A model generated the notes under the pieces. It made no database searches. It saw only the letters and a program-made list of their open reading frames with translations, and was not told the origin of the DNA. This document shows positions 27,121-36,548 of a stretch of 64,000 nt of DNA, piece by piece. Every line of letters starts with the position of its first letter. Position 1 is the stretch's first letter. The stretch comes from an uncultured Coriobacteriaceae bacterium (GTDB taxonomy: Bacteria; Actinomycetota; Coriobacteriia; Coriobacteriales; Atopobiaceae): the NCBI GenBank assembly GCA_902788705.1, contig CADALE010000007.1, positions 25,064-89,063 on the forward strand, read 5' to 3'. The position numbers and the translations under genes are program-made.

Positions 27121-28440
27121 CTAGCGTGACCGCTCCAGCACGGTGACGGTCTCCACATGGAAGGTCTGTGGGAAAAGGTCCACGGGTGTCACGCGCACCG
27201 GCTCGAAGGTGCCTAGGTCCTCGAAGCGCGCGAGGTCGCGCGCAAGGGTGGCGGGGTCGCAACTCACGTAGGCGATTGCGCGGGCCGGCTGCTCGGAGAG
27301 CCGCCGCACCACGTCATCGGCAAGGCCGGCGCGCGGAGGGTCCACCACGATGACGTCGGCATCAGTGTCGGGAAACTCCCGCCCCGCGTCGCCGCCGATG
27401 GCGTCCACGTTGTCCAGCTGGGCATGCTCGAGGTTGCGCCGCAGGTCGCGTACGGCGGGGCCGTAGCTCTCCACGGCGCTCACAAAGGCGCATGAGCGCG
27501 CAAGCGGCAGCGTGAAGGTGCCCGCCCCACAGTACAGGTCCATGGCCTCGTCGTCCTCGCTGGGCTGCAGGGCGTCCATCACCAGCTGCACCAGGCGCTC
27601 GGCCCCGGCGGTGTTCACCTGGAAGAACGAGGGCGCCGAGAGGGCCATCCGGCCGCCTGCCACGCGCTCGGTCCAGTAGCCCTTGCCCGACAGGCGCTCT
27701 ACGCCCACGACGCGGCGGGCCTTGCTGGGGCCCTTCGACAGCACGTGCACCACCGACGTGGCGCGCAGCGCGTCGCCCAGCACCTTTGCCACCTTGCCAC
27801 GCGGGAAGCCGCCGGGCGAGGTCCACAGCGACACCTCCACGTCGCGGGTGCGACTGGACGAGCGCACGCCGATGCGCTCGAACGAGAGGTCGAAGGCGTT
27901 GGACACATAGCCCATGGCGCCCGCGAGCGACCTCACCAGGCGCTTGTCCTGGGCATCCAGCAGTGGGCAGGCGTCAACCTTCACGAGGCCGTTGCCGTTG
28001 TCCTCGTGCATGCCCACCACCGTGCGACGTCCCGCGCGGGAGAAGCCCAGCTCGATCTTGTTACGATAGCCCCAGTCGTTGCCGGGGCGCTCCGCCGGCG
28101 CCACCAGGCGCTCGGCTCGGTCCTGGTCAAAGTGGCCGATGCGCGTGAGCGCGCCCACCACGCCGTCGCGCTTCTCGTCGAGCTGCGCTTGGCGCGAGAG
28201 GTGTGCCCACGGGCAGCCGCCGCACAGGCCGACGAAGGGGCAGGGGACATCGACGCGCTGGTCGGAGGGCTGTGCCACCCGCTGCAGGCGCGCGCGGGAG
28301 AACGTGGGGCGCTCCTCCTCGAGGCTGGCCTCCACCACGTCGCCGGGAACGGCCCCGCCCGATACAAAGACCGTCTTGCCGTCGGGGTCGTGCGCGATGG
28401 CGTCGGGACCGTAGGACATGCGCTCTATCTGCAGCGTCAT
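27121..28440 (-). CDS. 23S rRNA (uracil-5-)-methyltransferase, RlmD/TrmA type
   Basis: 439 residues; start at ATG 28440 favoured over an upstream in-frame ATG because GGAGGG lies just before it and it precedes a TRAM-like domain (about 1-60). An iron-sulfur-type cysteine set is present: CPFVGLCGGC plus ACPLL. The S-adenosylmethionine domain has MDLYCGAGTFTLPLA, IVVDPPRAGL and the catalytic YVSCDPATLARDL. It methylates uracil at C5 in rRNA; which position (747 or 1939) is not decidable by eye. Confidence 0.9.
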   Translation of the reverse strand: MTLQIERMSYGPDAIAHDPDGKTVFVSGGAVPGDVVEASLEEERPTFSRARLQRVAQPSDQRVDVPCPFVGLCGGCPWAHLSRQAQLDEKRDGVVGALTRIGHFDQDRAERLVAPAERPGNDWGYRNKIELGFSRAGRRTVVGMHEDNGNGLVKVDACPLLDAQDKRLVRSLAGAMGYVSNAFDLSFERIGVRSSSRTRDVEVSLWTSPGGFPRGKVAKVLGDALRATSVVHVLSKGPSKARRVVGVERLSGKGYWTERVAGGRMALSAPSFFQVNTAGAERLVQLVMDALQPSEDDEAMDLYCGAGTFTLPLARSCAFVSAVESYGPAVRDLRRNLEHAQLDNVDAIGGDAGREFPDTDADVIVVDPPRAGLADDVVRRLSEQPARAIAYVSCDPATLARDLARFEDLGTFEPVRVTPVDLFPQTFHVETVTVLERSR

Positions 28441-28509
28441 GAGGGGGCCACCCTCCCGCGCGGGGCGAGAGGGTGGCCGGTTTGCGTTCTGGTTGCGTGC
28501 GGGCACGTG

Positions 28510-31230
28510 CTATTCCTTCTTGTCAGAGATGCGTCCGAAGAAGATGGCCTTGAAGCCCAGCGCGATGAGCTTGAAGCCCAGGGCAAAGCGACCGGGCGTG
28601 CGCTTCTCGATGGCGCGGCTGGTGGCCTGGGCCTCGTCCACCTGGGTGGCCTCGGCGGCGGGCTGCACGGGCTCCTCGGCCTCAGCCTCGGGCTCGTCGT
28701 CGATGATGTGCGCGTGCACGTGCTCGGCCTCGACGGCCGCGGGTCGTGCCGCGCGCGCAGGCTCGGCAGGGGCCTCTGCCTGCTCGGCAGCCTCGGGAGC
28801 CACCTCAACCTGCTCGTCGGCCTCAGGCGCCGCCTCAACCTGCTCGGTGGCCGGTGCCACCTCTGCGGCCGGCGCCTCGGCAGCCTGGTCCTTGGGATCG
28901 TCGTCTACGAAGCTGTGGCTGGGGATGGACGAGACTCGGCGCAGCTGGTCAAGCGTGAGGTCGGGCACGATGCGGCTTGCCGGCGTCATGGGGGCCAGCT
29001 CGGCCTCGTCGGCATTGGCGCGCATCTCGGCCACGGTTATCAGCAGCTCCTGGCTGTTGATGGTGGGCTCGCCCGGCTCGGGAAGCACCTTCTCCCAGGT
29101 GCCGTCGGCCGTGAGCTGGCGCGCCTTGGCGTTGTCGGCCAGCTGCAGGTTCACGTACTGCATCACCAGCGAACGGCAGTGGTCGTCAAGCACGGGGTAG
29201 GCAATCTCCACGCGGTGCTCGGTGTTGCGCGTCATCATGTCGGCGCTGGACAGGTACACGAGGTCGGTGTCTACGCCAAAGGCGTACACGCGCGCGTGCT
29301 CCAGGAAGCGTCCCACGATCTGGCGGACCACCAGGCCGTCGGTCTTGCCGGGCACGCCCGCCTTGATGCAGGTGATGCCGCGGATGATCATCACCACGGT
29401 GACGCCTGCCTGGCAGGCCTCCGAGATCTTGTCGATGACGTCGCGGTCGGTGAGGGAGTTCATCTTCATGAACACCTGCGCCGGCTCGCCGGAGCGCGCG
29501 CGGGCGATCTCGCGGTTGAGGCCGCGCATCACCAGCGGCTTCAGGCTGGACGGTGCCACGCCCAGGTGCTTGTAGGTGCCGTTGAGGTTGCCCAGCGACA
29601 GGTTGCGGAAGAAGGTGTTGCCGTCGTCGCCGATGCCCTCGTGGGCCGTGAGCAGCATGAAGTCGGAGTACAGGCGCGCGGTCTTCTCGTTGAAGTTGCC
29701 GGTGCCCAGGCACGTGATGCGGTGGATGGTGCCGTGGTCGCTGTAGGTGATCTGGCAGATCTTGGAGTGGCACTTGAAGCCCTCGGAGCCGTAGATGACG
29801 GTGCAGCCGGCGCTTTCCAGCCGCTCGGCCCACGCGATGTTGTTGGCCTCGTCAAAGCGGGCACGCAGCTCCATGAGCACCGTGACCTCCTTGCCGTTCT
29901 CGACGGCGGCGATGAGGCTCTCGCACAGGCGGGACTGCTTGGCCACGCGGTACAGCGTGATCTTGATGGAGATGCACGACTCGTCAACCGACGCCTCGCG
30001 TAGCAGACGCAGCAGCGGCGCCATGCTCTCGTAGGGGTAGAACAGCAGCACGTCGTGGTCCTCCACCTGCTCGCGCATGGGGCGCGAGAGGTCGACCATG
30101 GGGGAGTTCTGCGGCTCGAAGGGTTCGTACAGCAGGCGGTCCTGGAACTCCTGCGGGATGTGGTCCTCCAGGCTGTACACATAGCCCAGGTCAAGCGGCA
30201 TGTTGGTGTGGAACACGTGGGTGTCGTCCAGATGCATGGCGTCGGCGATGAAGGCCTCCACGTCGTGGTCGAGGTCGCGGTCAATCTCCAAGCGCACGGC
30301 CTGCAGGCGCAGGCGGCGCTTGAGCACGGCCTTCATGTGGTCGCGGTAGTCCTCGTCCACGTCGCTGCCCTCGTCGGGGTCGACGTCGGCGTTGCGCGTC
30401 ACGCGGATTACCGCCGCGCTCGTGGGGATGTAGTCGCCGAAGCAGTCGCCCAGGCGGGAGAGGATGACGTCCTCAAGCAGCATGTAGCGCCAGTTGCGCG
30501 GCGTGGAGGGCAGCTCCACCACGCGCGGCAGCGAGTGGGGAACCTCCACGATGCCCAGCAGGCCCTCCTCGTCGGTGCCGTCAAGCGAGCAGATGGCGTA
30601 CAGGCGGCCGTTCTTGAGGTTGGGGAAGGGGTGCCGCGGGTCGACGATCATCGGCGAGCTGATGGGGGCCACGTTCTGCTTGTAATAGTGGGCCACCTGT
30701 CGCAGGTCAACGTCGGTGAGGTCCTCGGTGCGCACGCGGGTGAGGCCCGCGCCGGAGAGGTTGGCCTCGATGCCCGAGAAGGCCGACGCCTGCTTTACCA
30801 GCAGGCCCTTGAGTTCGGAGAGTGCGTGCTCGATCTGCTCGCCGGGCGTCTCGTTGGAGCGGATGTCGCGCGGCTGCAGCTTGAGGCGCGTGAGGTCGGA
30901 CAGGCTGCCGATGCGCACCATGAACCACTCGTCCAGGTTGCTGCCAAAGATGGAGACAAACTTGAGGCGCTCGAACAGGGGCACCGTCTCGTCCAGCGCC
31001 TCGTCAAGCACGCGCTCGTCGAAGCGCAGCCAGCTTACCTCGCGACCCTGGGTGTAGGAGTAGTCGCGCGAGTGCTCAGGCTCCTCGGGTTTGATGACCG
31101 TGCGCTTGCGACTCTTGCCCAGCGCCTTCTTGGTGCGTCGCTCCGTTGCCTCCTGCAGCTTGGCCTTGGCAGCGGCACGACGCGCCTTTAGGTCGTCCTT
31201 CTTGTCACGCTTCTTCTTGGATTTGGCCAT
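28510..31230 (-). CDS. ppk: Polyphosphate kinase 1 with long acidic C-terminal extension
   Basis: 906 residues; start at ATG 31230. It makes or breaks inorganic polyphosphate with ATP. After a Lys/Arg-rich N terminus (about 55 residues), the core has REVSWLRFDERVLDEAL, FVSIFGSNLDEWFMVRIG, ELRARFDEANNI and the phosphorylated histidine region KCHSKICQIT, then DVIDKISEACQAG. After about residue 740 a roughly 165-residue extension rich in Ala, Glu and Pro follows, ending in two hydrophobic repeats FALGFKLIALGFKAIFFG. The family normally stops near residue 690-730. A hairpin lies between it and rlmD at 28446-28479. Confidence 0.93.
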   Translation of the reverse strand: MAKSKKKRDKKDDLKARRAAAKAKLQEATERRTKKALGKSRKRTVIKPEEPEHSRDYSYTQGREVSWLRFDERVLDEALDETVPLFERLKFVSIFGSNLDEWFMVRIGSLSDLTRLKLQPRDIRSNETPGEQIEHALSELKGLLVKQASAFSGIEANLSGAGLTRVRTEDLTDVDLRQVAHYYKQNVAPISSPMIVDPRHPFPNLKNGRLYAICSLDGTDEEGLLGIVEVPHSLPRVVELPSTPRNWRYMLLEDVILSRLGDCFGDYIPTSAAVIRVTRNADVDPDEGSDVDEDYRDHMKAVLKRRLRLQAVRLEIDRDLDHDVEAFIADAMHLDDTHVFHTNMPLDLGYVYSLEDHIPQEFQDRLLYEPFEPQNSPMVDLSRPMREQVEDHDVLLFYPYESMAPLLRLLREASVDESCISIKITLYRVAKQSRLCESLIAAVENGKEVTVLMELRARFDEANNIAWAERLESAGCTVIYGSEGFKCHSKICQITYSDHGTIHRITCLGTGNFNEKTARLYSDFMLLTAHEGIGDDGNTFFRNLSLGNLNGTYKHLGVAPSSLKPLVMRGLNREIARARSGEPAQVFMKMNSLTDRDVIDKISEACQAGVTVVMIIRGITCIKAGVPGKTDGLVVRQIVGRFLEHARVYAFGVDTDLVYLSSADMMTRNTEHRVEIAYPVLDDHCRSLVMQYVNLQLADNAKARQLTADGTWEKVLPEPGEPTINSQELLITVAEMRANADEAELAPMTPASRIVPDLTLDQLRRVSSIPSHSFVDDDPKDQAAEAPAAEVAPATEQVEAAPEADEQVEVAPEAAEQAEAPAEPARAARPAAVEAEHVHAHIIDDEPEAEAEEPVQPAAEATQVDEAQATSRAIEKRTPGRFALGFKLIALGFKAIFFGRISDKKE

Positions 31231-31338
31231 GATGGATGGGCACCCCTTTGGTCGGTTGACATGCCCATCCATTCTATCAGTGCTGTGCACTTGTGGGTAT
31301 GACTTGTTCAGAGGGAGTGCAGGTGACGGCCAGCGGAG

Positions 31339-31466
31339 GGCCGGACACCGGGAGCGCGGACAGTGGGGACGGGCTGCGGGGAGGGCGGGCGCAGCCCGTC
31401 CCCACTGTCCCGCGCCCGCAGCCCCGCCTCCCCGGACAAAGTGCTACGTCCCCGGTGTCCGCGCCC
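31339..31466. repeat. Palindromic intergenic repeat, rearranged copy 3
   Basis: The same sequence blocks occur in another order. An outer pair CCGGACACCGGG and CCCCGGTGTCCG encloses an inner hairpin GCGGACAGTGGGGACGGGC mirrored by GCCCGTCCCCACTGTCC. Only one GGACAAAGTGCTACG half-element is present (31434-31448). The region 31231-31552 holds no gene: only this repeat, a dyad and the arcA promoter region. Confidence 0.75.
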
Positions 31467-31510
31467 GGTGAGGAGAAGCGGTCGAGGATCGCCACGCTGC
31501 GGCGCACAAT

Positions 31511-31526
31511 GTTACGATTGAGTAAC
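31511..31526 (+). promoter_or_regulatory. Small palindrome upstream of arcA
   Basis: GTTAC-GATTGA-GTAAC is a perfect five-base dyad 27 bases upstream of the arcA start. It could be an operator for an arginine-responsive regulator or simply part of the promoter. No known ArgR box was confirmed. Confidence 0.3.
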
Positions 31527-31552
31527 GCGCCACCCAAGCAAGGAGGTTCGAC

Positions 31553-32806
31553 ATGCCACAGGGTCTGAGCGTTCGAAACGAGATCGGTCGTCTGAGAACG
31601 GTGATGCTGCATCGCCCAGGCGATGAGCTGCTCAACCTCTCTCCGGACAGCCTGGGCAGGCTCCTCTTCGATGACATTCCCTTCCTTGCCGGTGCCCAGG
31701 CCGAGCACGACGCCTTCGCGCAGATGCTGCGCGACGAGGGCGTGGAGGTGCTCTACCTCGACCAGCTTGTGGCCGAGGCCATTGACGCATGCCCCGACGG
31801 CCGCAACCTCTTTGTCAGACGTTACGTGGACGAGTGCGGCCTCGGAGGTTGCGACGCCCTGCAGGGCCTCGTGCGCGAGGTGCTGCTTGCCCAGCCCACC
31901 ACGGTCGACCTCGTGCGCAAGGCCATATCGGGCATCCGCGCCGACGAAGTGGGCGAGTCGCCTGCGTACGCGCGGTCGCTGGCCGACATCCTCAACGTAA
32001 ACGGCAGCGAGGAGGACGGCCTGCTGGTAGACCCCATTCCCAATAGCTACTTCACGCGCGACCCCTTCACGGTGCTGGGCTCCGGCGTGAGCATAAACCG
32101 CATGCTGTCGGCCACGCGCCGGCGCGAGACCCTTCTGGGGGACATGATCTTTGCCTATCACCCCAGCTACCGAGGGGTTCCGCGCTGGTATGGGCGCGAC
32201 CTTCCCTTCCACATGGAGGGCGGCGACATCCTGGTGCTGGGCAACCGCACCCTTGCCGTGGGCATCTCGGAGCGCACGCAGTCCGCTGCGGTGGACGTCT
32301 TCGCGCGCAACGTTCTGTGGGGAGGCGAGGGTACCGACGTCGACCGCGTGCTTGCCCTGCTCATCCCGCGCAAGCGCGCGTTCATGCACCTAGACACGGT
32401 GTTTACGCAGCTCGACGTGGACGCCTTCACCATGCATCCCGGCATCTTGGGAACGCTGCGCGTGTTCGAGCTTACCCGCGGCGCACGCCCAGGCGAGGTT
32501 CGCATACGGCAGCGCGACGAGACGCTGGGGGAGGTGCTTGCGGGGGCCCTTGGCCTGGACGCGGTTCGCCTCATCAAATGCGGCGGCGACGACGCCATTG
32601 CCGCGACGCGCGAGCAGTGGAACGACGGCTCCAACACGCTGGCGGTCTGCCCGGGGCGCGTCTTCGTGTACCAGCGCAACCAGGTTACCAACGACATCCT
32701 GTACAAGGAGGGCTTCGAGATCCTGGAGATCCCCTCGGGCGAGCTTTCGCGCGGCCGCGGCGGCCCGCACTGCATGAGCATGCCCTTCGTGCGCGACGAG
32801 CTGTAG
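31553..32806 (+). CDS. arcA: Arginine deiminase
   Basis: 417 residues, ATG after AAGGAGG. It hydrolyses arginine to citrulline and ammonia, first step of the deiminase pathway that yields ATP. Marks are the N-terminal RNEIGRLRTVMLHRPG, FTRDPFTVLG, PFHMEGGDILVLG, and the catalytic cysteine in GRGGPHCMSMP. Ornithine carbamoyltransferase follows 63 bases later, matching arc operons, although carbamate kinase and the arginine-ornithine antiporter are not seen here. Confidence 0.96.
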   Translation: MPQGLSVRNEIGRLRTVMLHRPGDELLNLSPDSLGRLLFDDIPFLAGAQAEHDAFAQMLRDEGVEVLYLDQLVAEAIDACPDGRNLFVRRYVDECGLGGCDALQGLVREVLLAQPTTVDLVRKAISGIRADEVGESPAYARSLADILNVNGSEEDGLLVDPIPNSYFTRDPFTVLGSGVSINRMLSATRRRETLLGDMIFAYHPSYRGVPRWYGRDLPFHMEGGDILVLGNRTLAVGISERTQSAAVDVFARNVLWGGEGTDVDRVLALLIPRKRAFMHLDTVFTQLDVDAFTMHPGILGTLRVFELTRGARPGEVRIRQRDETLGEVLAGALGLDAVRLIKCGGDDAIAATREQWNDGSNTLAVCPGRVFVYQRNQVTNDILYKEGFEILEIPSGELSRGRGGPHCMSMPFVRDEL

Positions 32807-32869
32807 CCACCGTCGCCCCCGATACGCTACCATGTTCCCATCGCATCAACTGTAGGAAGGACAATACCC

Positions 32870-33865
32870 ATGGGCGTCAACCTCTCCGGCCGCAGCTTCC
32901 TCAAGCTGCTCGACTTCACCACCGACGAGATCGAGTACCTGCTCGCGCTGTCTCGCAACCTCAAGGACCTCAAGCGAACTGGCACCCCGCACAAGTACCT
33001 GGAGGGCAAGAACGTGGTGCTGCTGTTCCAGAAGGACTCCACGCGCACCCGCTGCGCCTTCGAGGTCGGCGCGATGGACCTGGGCATGGGCGTCACCTAC
33101 CTGGGCCCCTCGGGCTCGCAGATGGGCAAGAAGGAGTCCATCGAGGATACCGCCCGCGTGCTTGGCCGCATGTACGACGGCATCGAGTTCCGCGGCTTCC
33201 TGCAGAGCGACGTCGAGGAGCTTGCGGCCAAGAGCGGCGTGCCCGTGTGGAACGGCCTCACCGACCTGTGGCATCCCACGCAGATGCTGGCCGACATCCT
33301 TACCGTGCAGGAGCACTTCAACTACGACATCAAGGGCAAGACCCTCGTGTTCATGGGCGATGCCAAGAACAACGTGGCGCGCTCGCTCATGGTTGTCTGC
33401 GTCAAGCTGGGCATGAACTTCGTGGCTTGCGGGCCGCGTGCCTGCTGGCCGGCCGACGACGTGGTGGACGCCTGCAAGCCCATCGCCCAGGCCAACGGGT
33501 GCACCGTTACCCTCACCGACGACCCCGTGGCTGCCGTGACCGGCGCCGACGTGGTGTACACCGACGTGTGGGTGTCGATGGGCGAGCCCGACGAGGTGTG
33601 GGCCGAGCGCATCGAGCAGCTGCAGCCCTACCGCGTCACGCAGAAGCTCATGGACCTCACCGCTGACGACTCCATCTTCCTGCACTGCCTTCCCAGCTTC
33701 CACGACACCAACACCACCGTGGGCGCCGACATCGCGGCGCGCTTCGGCGTGACGGAGATGGAGGTTGAGGACGCGGTGTTCGAGGGCCCGAAGTCCAAGG
33801 TGTTCGACGAGGCAGAAAACCGCATGCACACCATCAAGGCGGTGATGTACGCCACCCTCAAGTAG
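32870..33865 (+). CDS. arcB: Ornithine carbamoyltransferase
   Basis: 331 residues, ATG after AGGAAGGACAATACCC. It has the carbamoyl-phosphate site STRTRCAFEVGA, HPTQMLAD, and FLHCLPSFHD near the ornithine site. Adjacent to arcA, it most likely works in the catabolic direction, splitting citrulline with phosphate into ornithine and carbamoyl phosphate. By sequence alone the anabolic ArgF and catabolic ArcB cannot be fully separated, so the symbol is context-based. Confidence 0.93.
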   Translation: MGVNLSGRSFLKLLDFTTDEIEYLLALSRNLKDLKRTGTPHKYLEGKNVVLLFQKDSTRTRCAFEVGAMDLGMGVTYLGPSGSQMGKKESIEDTARVLGRMYDGIEFRGFLQSDVEELAAKSGVPVWNGLTDLWHPTQMLADILTVQEHFNYDIKGKTLVFMGDAKNNVARSLMVVCVKLGMNFVACGPRACWPADDVVDACKPIAQANGCTVTLTDDPVAAVTGADVVYTDVWVSMGEPDEVWAERIEQLQPYRVTQKLMDLTADDSIFLHCLPSFHDTNTTVGADIAARFGVTEMEVEDAVFEGPKSKVFDEAENRMHTIKAVMYATLK

Positions 33866-33903
33866 CCTTTGGGGCTAGACGCCACGTAGCGAAGGGGGCT
33901 GCC

Positions 33904-34797
33904 GTGCTCACTCGTCGCGCGTTCGCATCGCAGGTGCTGGGTAGCCTCTCGCTGGGGCTGCTTGCCTTACCCGGTTGCTGGAAGAGCATCGAGTTCGAGG
34001 GCCGTCTCATCAAAAGCGTGCTCTATACGTCGGGCGGGGGCATGACGGGCGGCGGCGAGTCGAGCGAGCTTAGACGCCAGAAGGATGGTTCCGTCACGCT
34101 TGCCACGCGCTCGAGGGAGTGGCACAACTCTCGTGAGACGGGTTTCGACTACGTTGTGGACGAGAGCGCGTTCGACCGCTTTGCGCAGATCGCCAACGAC
34201 TACGACCTGCTTGCTGCCTCCAAGCGCAAGGATAGCACCCTCATCGTCTACGATGCCCCATCGAGCAGCCTCTCGTTCACGGTCATGAAGGAGGACGGTA
34301 CCTACGACCTGGATGCGTCGTTCAGGATCAGCAGCAACCAGGAGCTCACCGATAGGGATCGGGAAGGGTTCCACGCGGTCGTGGTCGCGCTTTCAGAGCT
34401 TGCGGCTGCGAGCGAGGGCGTCGAGTATCTCGAGCCTGCGACCATGACCATCGTCGCTGCCGGCGTGCAGCATCAATTCACCCTCAACGAAAGCCCCGCC
34501 GCCTACGATCTCGCTTCGCGCTGCCCGCTTGAGATCGAAATTGAGAACTACGCGGACAACGAGAAGATCTTCCATCTCGATGAGCCGCTCGACACCACCG
34601 ATGCCGTGCCCGCAACGGGCGAGGCGGGAACGCTTTGCTACTTCGAGCCCGACGACGATGTGGTCGTCTTCTATAAGGACGGCGAGCCCGCCGAGGGGCT
34701 CTACGAGCTGGGGCGCATTGACCATGACGCCATGACCCAGTATCTGGGAGAGGTGGGGCCTGGCGCGGCCTCCCTCTGGAGCAATGTCAGCGACTAG
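33904..34797 (+). CDS. Tat-type predicted lipoprotein A
   Basis: 297 residues, GTG start after GAAGGGGG. Signal has twin arginines (LTRRAFASQ) and a lipobox LPGC. The first mature half resembles the next gene product: both have a YxxGGGMxGGxES run and a helix with FDxFxxxAxxYDLxxAS. The second half (VEYLEPATMTIVAAGVQHQF onward) looks like an additional beta domain. No family is recognised. It is probably an extracytoplasmic anchored protein. Confidence 0.7.
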   Translation: MLTRRAFASQVLGSLSLGLLALPGCWKSIEFEGRLIKSVLYTSGGGMTGGGESSELRRQKDGSVTLATRSREWHNSRETGFDYVVDESAFDRFAQIANDYDLLAASKRKDSTLIVYDAPSSSLSFTVMKEDGTYDLDASFRISSNQELTDRDREGFHAVVVALSELAAASEGVEYLEPATMTIVAAGVQHQFTLNESPAAYDLASRCPLEIEIENYADNEKIFHLDEPLDTTDAVPATGEAGTLCYFEPDDDVVVFYKDGEPAEGLYELGRIDHDAMTQYLGEVGPGAASLWSNVSD

Positions 34798-34816
34798 CGA
34801 GTGATCGGAGGGGCTC

Positions 34817-35365
34817 ATGCTTTCGAGGCGCAGGTTTTTGAGGCTTGGGGTTCTGGCGGCGACGTTGCTTTCCGGCTGCAGTTGGGAAATTGGGGGAGAG
34901 GGCACGGTGGACGGGACGGACGGCGAGCCGAGCACCCCGGTGGAGCTCGTCGCTGGCGAGAGCCTGTACTACGTCGCCTATGGCTATGGCGGCGGGATGG
35001 ACGGCGGGTCGGAGTCCATCGAGCTCACCCGCGCCGACGACGGTAGCGCGCTGCTGGCGTGGAGCCACAAAGAGACCTGGAACATGACCGAGAAGTCGAA
35101 GAACCTGCGGCTTGACGCCTCGACGTTCGACGAGTTCGAGCGGCTTGCCCTGGAGTATGACCTGCGCGGGGCCTCCGAGCAGCCCGAAAGCGAGTATCAG
35201 GCGCTTGACGCGGCTGTCGAGCACATCACCTTAGCCTATGTAGACGAGGACGGTGACATGGACGTGGACAGCATGTTCTCGGTGAGCGAAACGCAGGAGC
35301 TGGACCAAGCGCAGCTCGAGGGCTTTCGCGCCGTAATCGCCGCGCTGAAGGAGCTGGCAGAATAG
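34817..35365 (+). CDS. Tat-type predicted lipoprotein B, paralogue of A
   Basis: 182 residues, ATG after GGAGGGG, 19 bases behind gene A. Tat motif SRRRFLRLG and lipobox LSGC. The mature domain matches gene A's first domain (YGYGGGMDGGSES; FDEFERLALEYDLRGAS), so the pair arose by tandem duplication with loss or gain of the second domain. A long hairpin follows. Function unknown. Confidence 0.7.
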   Translation: MLSRRRFLRLGVLAATLLSGCSWEIGGEGTVDGTDGEPSTPVELVAGESLYYVAYGYGGGMDGGSESIELTRADDGSALLAWSHKETWNMTEKSKNLRLDASTFDEFERLALEYDLRGASEQPESEYQALDAAVEHITLAYVDEDGDMDVDSMFSVSETQELDQAQLEGFRAVIAALKELAE

Positions 35366-35369
35366 GGTA

Positions 35370-35446
35370 GCGCTTTTGCAACGAGAAGGCCCGCCATCTC
35401 CGGGGTGTTCCCCAGAAATGGCGGGCCTTCTCAGGGCGAAAGCGCC
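35370..35446. terminator. Long bidirectional hairpin between lipoprotein B and trpS
   Basis: GAGAAGGCCCGCCAT pairs with ATGGCGGGCCTTCTC, and further out GCGCTTT pairs with AAAGCGC. The total span is 77 bases. It sits between convergent genes and is likely a strong terminator in both directions. Confidence 0.85.
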
Positions 35447-35483
35447 ACAAGCGGGGCAACGCCCCGGTCACGTGGACTTCGGC

Positions 35484-36533
35484 CTAGTACACCATGCCCA
35501 TGGCCTCGCGCACCTCGGCGAGCGTGGCGTCGGCCACCTCGTTGGCGCGGCGGTTGCCCTCGGCCAGCACGTCGTGGATGTAGTCCATGTCGGCCAGCAG
35601 CTCCTCGCGGCGCGCGCGGATGGGCGCAAAGTAGCCGTTCACGGCCTCGGTCACGTAGCGCTTGAGGGCGCCGGCACCGTCCATGCCAATCTCGTCTGCA
35701 ATCTCCTTGGGGTCGCGGCCGGTGCAGATGCCGGCGGTGGTAAGCAGCGCCGACACGCCGGGGCGGTTCTCGGGGTCAAAGGTGATCATGCGCTCGGAGT
35801 CGGTCTTGCTCTTCTTGATGAGGCGCGCCGTCTCCTCGGCGGTCATGCTGATGGCGATGGAGTTGCCGTAGCTCTTGCTCATCTTGCGGCCATCAAGGCC
35901 GGGCAGCAGCGGGGTGCTGGTAAGCAGGCCCGCTACCTCGGGAAACACCTTGCCGTAGCGCTCGTTGAAGCGGCGCGCAATCTTGGCGGTGATCTCGATG
36001 TGCGGCAGCTGGTCGCGACCCACGGGCACGATGTTACCCTTGCAGAACAGGATGTCGCAGGCCTGATGCACGGGGTAGGTTAGCAGCAGGCCGGTGAGCG
36101 CGTGGCCACTGGCCTCCTGCTCGGCCTTCACGGTGGGGTTTCGCTGCAGCTCGGCTTCGGACACCAGCGACAGGAACGGCAGCATCAGCTGGTTGAGCGC
36201 GGGCACTGCGGAGTGCGTGAACACCATCGTCTTGGCGGGGTCGATGCCGCAGGCAAGGTAGTCAACCACCATGTTCAGGACGTTGTCCTGGATGTTGGCC
36301 GTGGTGTCGCGGTCGGTGATTACCTGGTAGTCGGCGATGATGATGTTGGTGTGCACACCCATGTTCTGCAGGCGCACGCGGTCGACGATTGTGCCGAAGT
36401 AGTGGCCCAGGTGCAGGCGGCCGGTGGGGCGGTCGCCGGTGAGCATGGTGTACTTCTCGGGATGAATCGGCAGGTCGGCGTGGATCTGGTTGCTGAGGCG
36501 CAGTGCGGCCTCGTAGCTTCCCTCGTTGGGCAT
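35484..36533 (-). CDS. trpS: Tryptophanyl-tRNA synthetase
   Basis: 349 residues, ATG after GAGAGGAA. Class I aminoacyl-tRNA synthetase motifs are the HIGH-like GRLHLGHYFG and KMSKSYGNSI. GDRPTG and the tryptophan pocket region ITDRDTTANIQDN fit TrpRS. It charges tRNA-Trp. The long upstream intergenic area holds tandem dyads that could regulate it. Confidence 0.96.
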   Translation of the reverse strand: MPNEGSYEAALRLSNQIHADLPIHPEKYTMLTGDRPTGRLHLGHYFGTIVDRVRLQNMGVHTNIIIADYQVITDRDTTANIQDNVLNMVVDYLACGIDPAKTMVFTHSAVPALNQLMLPFLSLVSEAELQRNPTVKAEQEASGHALTGLLLTYPVHQACDILFCKGNIVPVGRDQLPHIEITAKIARRFNERYGKVFPEVAGLLTSTPLLPGLDGRKMSKSYGNSIAISMTAEETARLIKKSKTDSERMITFDPENRPGVSALLTTAGICTGRDPKEIADEIGMDGAGALKRYVTEAVNGYFAPIRARREELLADMDYIHDVLAEGNRRANEVADATLAEVREAMGMVY

Positions 36534-36548
36534 GGGCGTTCCTCTCTA

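Noticed and set aside
27745..30003. A 752-residue open frame on the plus strand
   Set aside because: It is antisense to the rlmD-like and ppk genes, low-complexity in His, Ala and Gly, and caused by GC-rich codon bias.
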